Source: Avichristensenella sp031549905
Lineage (GTDB): Bacteria; Bacillota; Clostridia; Christensenellales; Aristaeellaceae
Assembly (NCBI GenBank): GCA_031549905.1
Contig: JAVBPC010000115.1
Coordinates: forward strand, 1 to 9,950
Length of the DNA: 9,950 nt
Direction: 5' to 3'
Made by a program: the position numbers and the translations under genes. Within the stretch, counting starts at the first letter, position 1; the number at the start of each line of letters is the position of its first letter. The notes under the pieces are model-generated. The model did not search any database and was not told where the DNA came from. It saw only the letters and a program-made list of their open reading frames with translations. Positions 6,966-9,950 of this stretch are shown here, piece by piece.

Positions 6966-6994
6966 ATTAAACCATACGGAAGCGGAAAAGTCAA
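6966..6994 (-). promoter_or_regulatory. Sigma-A promoter of the ABC/hydrolase operon
   Basis: On the minus strand there is -35 TTGACT (6989-6994), a 17-base spacer and -10 TTTAAT (6966-6971) with an extended TGG just before the -10. This is the best promoter in the window. The start would be near 6959, leaving a leader of about 180 bases before the binding-protein ATG, with a terminator-like hairpin early in it. Confidence 0.75.
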
Positions 6995-6999
6995 GGAAA

Positions 7000-7204
7000 C
7001 GAAAGTGTCTAAGATTGATAAGTTATTAACGAATTTAATGCATATTGCTGATTCCGCACTGCGCATTTAATGGTATTTCGCATAATAGGAAGGCTCAAAA
7101 CAGCGCGGTGCGGCCCCGCGCACGCCTTGACGGCCAGCACTTTCCTTGCGGCTTTCATCTTGCCTTCATGTTACTGTGTTAGGGTTTGGGCATGCTAAAA
7201 TCCG
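7000..7204. other. Rest of the divergent intergenic region
   Basis: No coding sequence was accepted here. The part to 7095 is AT-rich and contains the small palindrome GTTAATAAC (minus strand, near 7025) upstream of the ABC promoter. From 7103 to 7121 GCGCGG pairs with CCGCGC, and GTGCG (7108-7112) can pair instead with CGCAC (7119-7123). For the plus-strand CotH gene no convincing promoter was found: TTGACG (7127-7132) is a good -35, but no -10 lies at 16-18 bases. TGCTAAAAT (7193-7201) would start transcription inside the ribosome binding site. Confidence 0.4.
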
Positions 7205-7211
7205 AAAGGAG
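7205..7211 (+). promoter_or_regulatory. Shine-Dalgarno fixing a TTG start
   Basis: AAAGGAG lies nine bases before TTG at 7221-7223. It decides the start of the CotH-family gene, which has no in-frame ATG before its signal peptide. Confidence 0.8.
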
Positions 7212-7220
7212 TCACGCCAA

Positions 7221-8978
7221 TTGACAACACGCAAGGGATATGCGCGCATCGCCGCGCTGCTGCTGGCAGCACTTATGCTGATCGCCGCCGCCACGGTGGC
7301 AGGGGCCGATGAGTTCCCGTACGCGGAGCAAATCGACAAAACCACCATCATGACCGTTTCCATTGAGGCGGACCCCGAAGCCTGGCAGTCTCTGCTGAAT
7401 AACGCCACCGATAAGGAGTACATCTCCGCCAACATCACCATCAACGGGCAGACGGTGGAAAACGTGGGCATCCGCGCGAAGGGCAACTCCAGCCTTAGCA
7501 CCGTGGCGCGCAGCGACAGCGACCGCTACAGCTTCAAAATCAAATTTGATGAATATGTGAAAAACCAAACCTGGCTGGGGCTGGATAAGATCGTGCTGAA
7601 CAGCAACTATTCCGACGCCAGCAGCATGAAAGAATACATATCCTATGACATCATGCAGTATATCGGGGTGAACGCGCCGCTGTTCGCGTACGCGGATATC
7701 ACCGTAAACGGCGAAAGCTGGGGCTTCTACCTGGCGGTGGAAGACCTGGACGGCAGCTTTAAGGACCGCGTATACGGCAAGGGTGAGCTGTACAAGCCGG
7801 ATAACGAAATGGGCCTGGGCGGCGAAGATTTCATGCAGGGCGGGCAGCTGCCCGAAGGATTTGAGATGCCCGAAGGGTTCGATCCTTTCAGCGGCGAAGG
7901 CATGCCGCAAATGCCCGAAGGGTTTGATCCGTCCACTTTTGAGGGCGCAATGCCGCAAATGCCGGGCGGCGATACCGATGCCTCCGGCGAGGCAGGCACA
8001 AATTTCACGCCGCCGGATGTGGGCGCGGCGCAGGATTCCACGGCCGCGCCCGATGCCTCCGGCGGAACGGGCAGCTCCGCCACGATGCCTGATTTCGGCA
8101 ACATGCCGGGCGGTGCCGGCGGGCGGCGCGATTTTGGCGGCCAGGACATGGGCGAACGGGGCGGCGGCGGGATGGGCGGCATGGCCGGCATGGACTCAGA
8201 CGGCGTCTCCCTGCAGTACACTGACGATGACCCGGCCAGCTACTCCGCCATATTCGACAATGACAAGACCAAGACGGATGAAGCCGATCATCTGCGCGTC
8301 ATTGAAGCGCTGAAAAACCTAAGCGAAGGCACCGACCTGGAAACATACGTGGATGTGGACGCTGTGCTGCGGTATTTCGCGGCGCACACCGTGGTGGTGA
8401 ACCTGGACAGCTATGTATCCAACATGGGCCACAACTATGTGCTGTATGAAAACGGCGAAAGCCAGATCAGCATGCTGCCATGGGATTACAACATGGCATT
8501 CGGCGGGTTCATGTCCGGCAACGCATCGGATGTGGTCAATTTCCCGATTGATACGCCGGTATCCGGTGTAAGCATGGAAGACCGTCCGCTGCTTGCCAAG
8601 CTGCTGGAAGTGCCGGAATACCTGGAGCGCTACCACCAGTACCTGCAAGAGATCATCGACGGTTATTTCGCGGACGGTCAGTTTGAACAGACCGTAAGCG
8701 CCATCGACGCCATGATTGCATCCTATATTGAAGATGACCCCTCCGCTTTCTACACTTACGAGCAGTACCAGGCCGCAGTTGCGGAGCTGAAAACCCTTGG
8801 CACGCTGCGCGGCCAGAGCATCCAGGGCCAGCTGGACGGCACCATCCCCGCCACCACCGAAGGCCAGGCCGCGAACCCCGATGCGCTGGTGGACGCCTCC
8901 ACCCTCAACATGAACGCGTTGGGCGGCCAGAGCGGTATGGGCGGAATGGGCGGCGACACGAAAAGGGGGAATCCGTGA
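7221..8978 (+). CDS. Exported CotH-family kinase-like protein with low-complexity insert
   Basis: A 585-residue protein of the CotH family, whose best-known member is the Bacillus spore-coat protein kinase. A signal peptide covers residues 1-29 (cleavage after AGA, mature start DEFPY), so it acts outside the membrane. N-terminal family features are GIRAKGNSS (83-91), KIVLNSNYSDASSMKEYI (123-140) and VNGESWGFYLAVEDLD (162-177). The probable metal-binding motif of the second lobe is PWDYNMAFGG (420-429, Asp422, Asn424), preceded by NYVLY. Between the lobes, residues about 199-327 are an insert rich in Gly, Met and Pro with three PEGF repeats (211, 217, 232), two MPQMP units (228, 244) and a GGGGMGGMAGM end. 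The C-terminus is similar (GGQSGMGGMGG). It starts with TTG. No partner genes often found with CotH (VTC domain, DUF4956) are visible, and its substrate is unknown. Confidence 0.9.
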   Translation: MTTRKGYARIAALLLAALMLIAAATVAGADEFPYAEQIDKTTIMTVSIEADPEAWQSLLNNATDKEYISANITINGQTVENVGIRAKGNSSLSTVARSDSDRYSFKIKFDEYVKNQTWLGLDKIVLNSNYSDASSMKEYISYDIMQYIGVNAPLFAYADITVNGESWGFYLAVEDLDGSFKDRVYGKGELYKPDNEMGLGGEDFMQGGQLPEGFEMPEGFDPFSGEGMPQMPEGFDPSTFEGAMPQMPGGDTDASGEAGTNFTPPDVGAAQDSTAAPDASGGTGSSATMPDFGNMPGGAGGRRDFGGQDMGERGGGGMGGMAGMDSDGVSLQYTDDDPASYSAIFDNDKTKTDEADHLRVIEALKNLSEGTDLETYVDVDAVLRYFAAHTVVVNLDSYVSNMGHNYVLYENGESQISMLPWDYNMAFGGFMSGNASDVVNFPIDTPVSGVSMEDRPLLAKLLEVPEYLERYHQYLQEIIDGYFADGQFEQTVSAIDAMIASYIEDDPSAFYTYEQYQAAVAELKTLGTLRGQSIQGQLDGTIPATTEGQAANPDALVDASTLNMNALGGQSGMGGMGGDTKRGNP

Positions 8979-8993
8979 GTAACGAAAACGAAA

Positions 8994-9071
8994 GTCCAGG
9001 GGCGCTGCCCCTGGACCCCGCTTAAGGGCTTTAGGCCCTTAAGAATCCCTTCTTTCGCCTACGGGCGCGGG
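8994..9071 (+). repeat. Composite two-hairpin element, copy A (after the CotH gene)
   Basis: It begins 15 bases after the CotH stop. Hairpin 1 is GTCCAGGGGC with GCCCCTGGAC around loop GCT (8994-9016, perfect 10 bp). After the linker CCCG, hairpin 2 is CTTAAGGGC with GCCCTTAAG around loop TTTAG (9021-9043, perfect 9 bp). Then come AATCCCT and TTTCGCCT-ACGG-GCG-CGGG. The same order of parts recurs on the opposite strand in copy B. The last part also forms the CotH terminator. Confidence 0.85.
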
Positions 9072-9081
9072 AAGGTTTTTT
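9048..9081 (+). terminator. Intrinsic terminator of the CotH gene
   Basis: CCTTC pairs with GAAGG and CGCC with GGCG, joined by two G-T pairs and one mismatch. The tip is the stable tetraloop TACG, and T6 (9076-9081) follows at once. It ends transcription from the CotH gene before the convergent neighbour. Confidence 0.85.
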
Positions 9082-9098
9082 CATATTGATAAGTGCAA

Positions 9099-9172
9099 CC
9101 CGCCGTGAGGCGAAAATGCAGGGATTCCAAAGGGACGAAATCCCTTTGGCAGGGCCTGGGACAGCGTCCCAG
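9099..9172 (-). repeat. Composite two-hairpin element, copy B (after the BTAD gene)
   Basis: Read on the minus strand it starts 13 bases after the BTAD stop. Hairpin 1 is CTGGGAC with GTCCCAG around loop GCT (9156-9172). After the linker GCCCTG, hairpin 2 is CCAAAGGGA with TCCCTTTGG around loop TTTCG (9127-9149). Then come AATCCCT, GCAT and TTTCGCCTCACGGCGGG. Unlike copy A, no T-run follows, so it is not a clear terminator. The tails of copies A and B can pair with each other (GAATCCCT 9043-9050 with AGGGATTC 9120-9127; TTTCGCC 9053-9059 with GGCGAAA 9109-9115). Confidence 0.85.
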
Positions 9173-9184
9173 CGTTCCCCCATC

Positions 9185-9950
9185 CTATTGCGTCTCCTCC
9201 ACCGGCCCCAGCTTGTACGCCAGCGTCAGCGAAGAATCCACGCATTGGGTGTAGAAGGTGTTTCGTATCCTTTCCATAACCATGCGGCCCGTCTCAAAGC
9301 TGACGGACGGCAGCAGTACGGCGTACTGCGAGGGGCTGTAGCGCGTCACGGTATCGCCCTTGCGCAGGGAACTGACCATCGCGGACAGCAGCATGCGCAT
9401 CGCCCCATCCAGCACCAGCGGCTCTATCGGCTGCCCGCCGGAAGAGGACAGCATCACAATCCCCAGGTACATGCTGTTGCCCAGCCGGGAGAAATTGCGC
9501 ATCAGCAGGTGATAAATGTCTTTGAAGATCACATATTCGCAGATAAAAGCGCCGCTGGACGCGTCGTTCTCTTGCAGGTTCTTGCGGATGCTTTCAATAT
9601 CCATCCCAAGCGACTGGTCCGCCTGGATGATCTGCTTGTAGAAATTCTGAATCTTCTCGGGCGGGCGCATGCCCAGGTAATTGTAGTGCAGGTTGGTGGC
9701 ATGGCGGTATTGCACCAGCGCCTCATTGCTGCGGCTGGTGCGCACCAGCGCGTCCATCAGTTCCAGGTGCATCGTTTCATCAAACGCATCCACATCCAGC
9801 GCGCGGCGGCAAACGCGGATAACCCCGTCGAAATCCTCCTGCTCTTTCATCAGGCGGATGGCAAGGTAAGCCGTGCGCAGGTACAGCGTGTGGTAGTAGG
9901 CGCTGCGCGAAACGATCCAGCTTTCGCCGTCGCCGCCGGCGACCATATCG
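9185..9950 (-). CDS. BTAD-type regulator with degenerate GGDEF-like domain (C-terminal part)
   Basis: The gene runs off the right edge of the window, so its 5' end, including any DNA-binding domain, is not seen; about 255 codons are visible, ending in TAG. The first visible part (about residues 10-120) is a helical TPR-like bacterial transcriptional activator domain with VCRRALDVDAFDETMHLELM and EALVQYRHATNLHYNYLGMRP, as in SARP-type regulators. The second part (about 125-250) has the pattern of a GGDEF domain: YLGIVML, LLSAMVSSLRKGDTVTRY and AVLLPSVSFETGRMVMERIR. The catalytic GGDEF signature is replaced by SPSQY, so diguanylate cyclase activity is not expected and a sensory or scaffold role is inferred. 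It is convergent with the CotH gene. Which genes it regulates is unknown. Confidence 0.8.
   Translation of the reverse strand, partial: DMVAGGDGESWIVSRSAYYHTLYLRTAYLAIRLMKEQEDFDGVIRVCRRALDVDAFDETMHLELMDALVRTSRSNEALVQYRHATNLHYNYLGMRPPEKIQNFYKQIIQADQSLGMDIESIRKNLQENDASSGAFICEYVIFKDIYHLLMRNFSRLGNSMYLGIVMLSSSGGQPIEPLVLDGAMRMLLSAMVSSLRKGDTVTRYSPSQYAVLLPSVSFETGRMVMERIRNTFYTQCVDSSLTLAYKLGPVEETQ

Noticed and set aside
6800..7070. Small open frames on both strands in the divergent intergenic region
   Set aside because: They run over the promoter, the leader terminator and the inverted repeat, have no ribosome binding site and no recognisable domain.
7193..7201. Extended -10 TGCTAAAAT as promoter of the CotH gene
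   Set aside because: The start site would fall within the Shine-Dalgarno sequence and there is no fitting -35.
7146..7220. Upstream TTG start for the CotH-family gene
   Set aside because: It would put a polar stretch of 25 residues before the signal peptide and has no ribosome binding site; TTG at 7221 has AAAGGAG at nine bases.
8994..9172. CRISPR array
   Set aside because: There are only two units, in opposite orientation, with no spacers of regular length; the pattern is a pair of inverted hairpin elements.

Overview
The window comes from a GC-rich bacterium and most likely a member of the Bacillota (Clostridia; Christensenellales-like is an inference). The evidence is a plsX-acpP-rnc cluster, CUT1-type ABC importers without a linked ATPase, signal peptides ending in Ala-x-Ala followed by Glu-Gly, AGGAGG-type ribosome binding sites, and a CotH-family protein next to a BTAD-type regulator. 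No rRNA, tRNA, CRISPR array, transposase or integrase was seen.

Layout. Positions 1-95 are homopolymer G/C runs that look like a damaged or contig-end sequence. Positions 96-2005 (minus strand) hold the lipid and RNA-processing cluster plsX > acpP > rnc, with an extended -10 promoter at 2060-2088. Positions 2120-6776 (minus strand) hold a four-gene unit in the order substrate-binding protein > permease > permease > exported metallo-beta-lactamase-fold hydrolase. Its promoter (6966-6994) is followed by an intrinsic terminator inside the leader, so an attenuator or a small RNA is possible. The unit ends in a hairpin terminator at 2089-2110 whose tail is also the -35 region for plsX. Positions 6777-7220 are the divergent intergenic region. 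Positions 7221-8978 (plus strand) encode an exported CotH-type kinase-like protein with a Met/Gly/Pro-rich insert of about 130 residues inside the domain. Positions 8979-9184 lie between convergent genes and are packed with hairpins. Positions 9185-9950 (minus strand) are the C-terminal part of a BTAD regulator fused to a degenerate GGDEF-like domain, cut by the window edge.

How the parts work together. The ABC unit imports a carbohydrate-like or glycerol-phosphate-like solute, captured outside by the binding protein and energised by an ATPase encoded elsewhere. The co-translated exported hydrolase may release or process the substrate. PlsX, ACP and RNase III are a housekeeping set joining acyl-phosphate supply, acyl carriage and dsRNA processing.

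The most unusual signal is at 8994-9172. Two copies of the same two-hairpin element lie in opposite orientation, each directly downstream of, and in the sense direction of, one of the two convergent genes. Their stems differ by compensatory base-pair changes, while the loops and the tail are nearly unchanged. This looks like a structured repeat family that sits in 3' untranslated regions.
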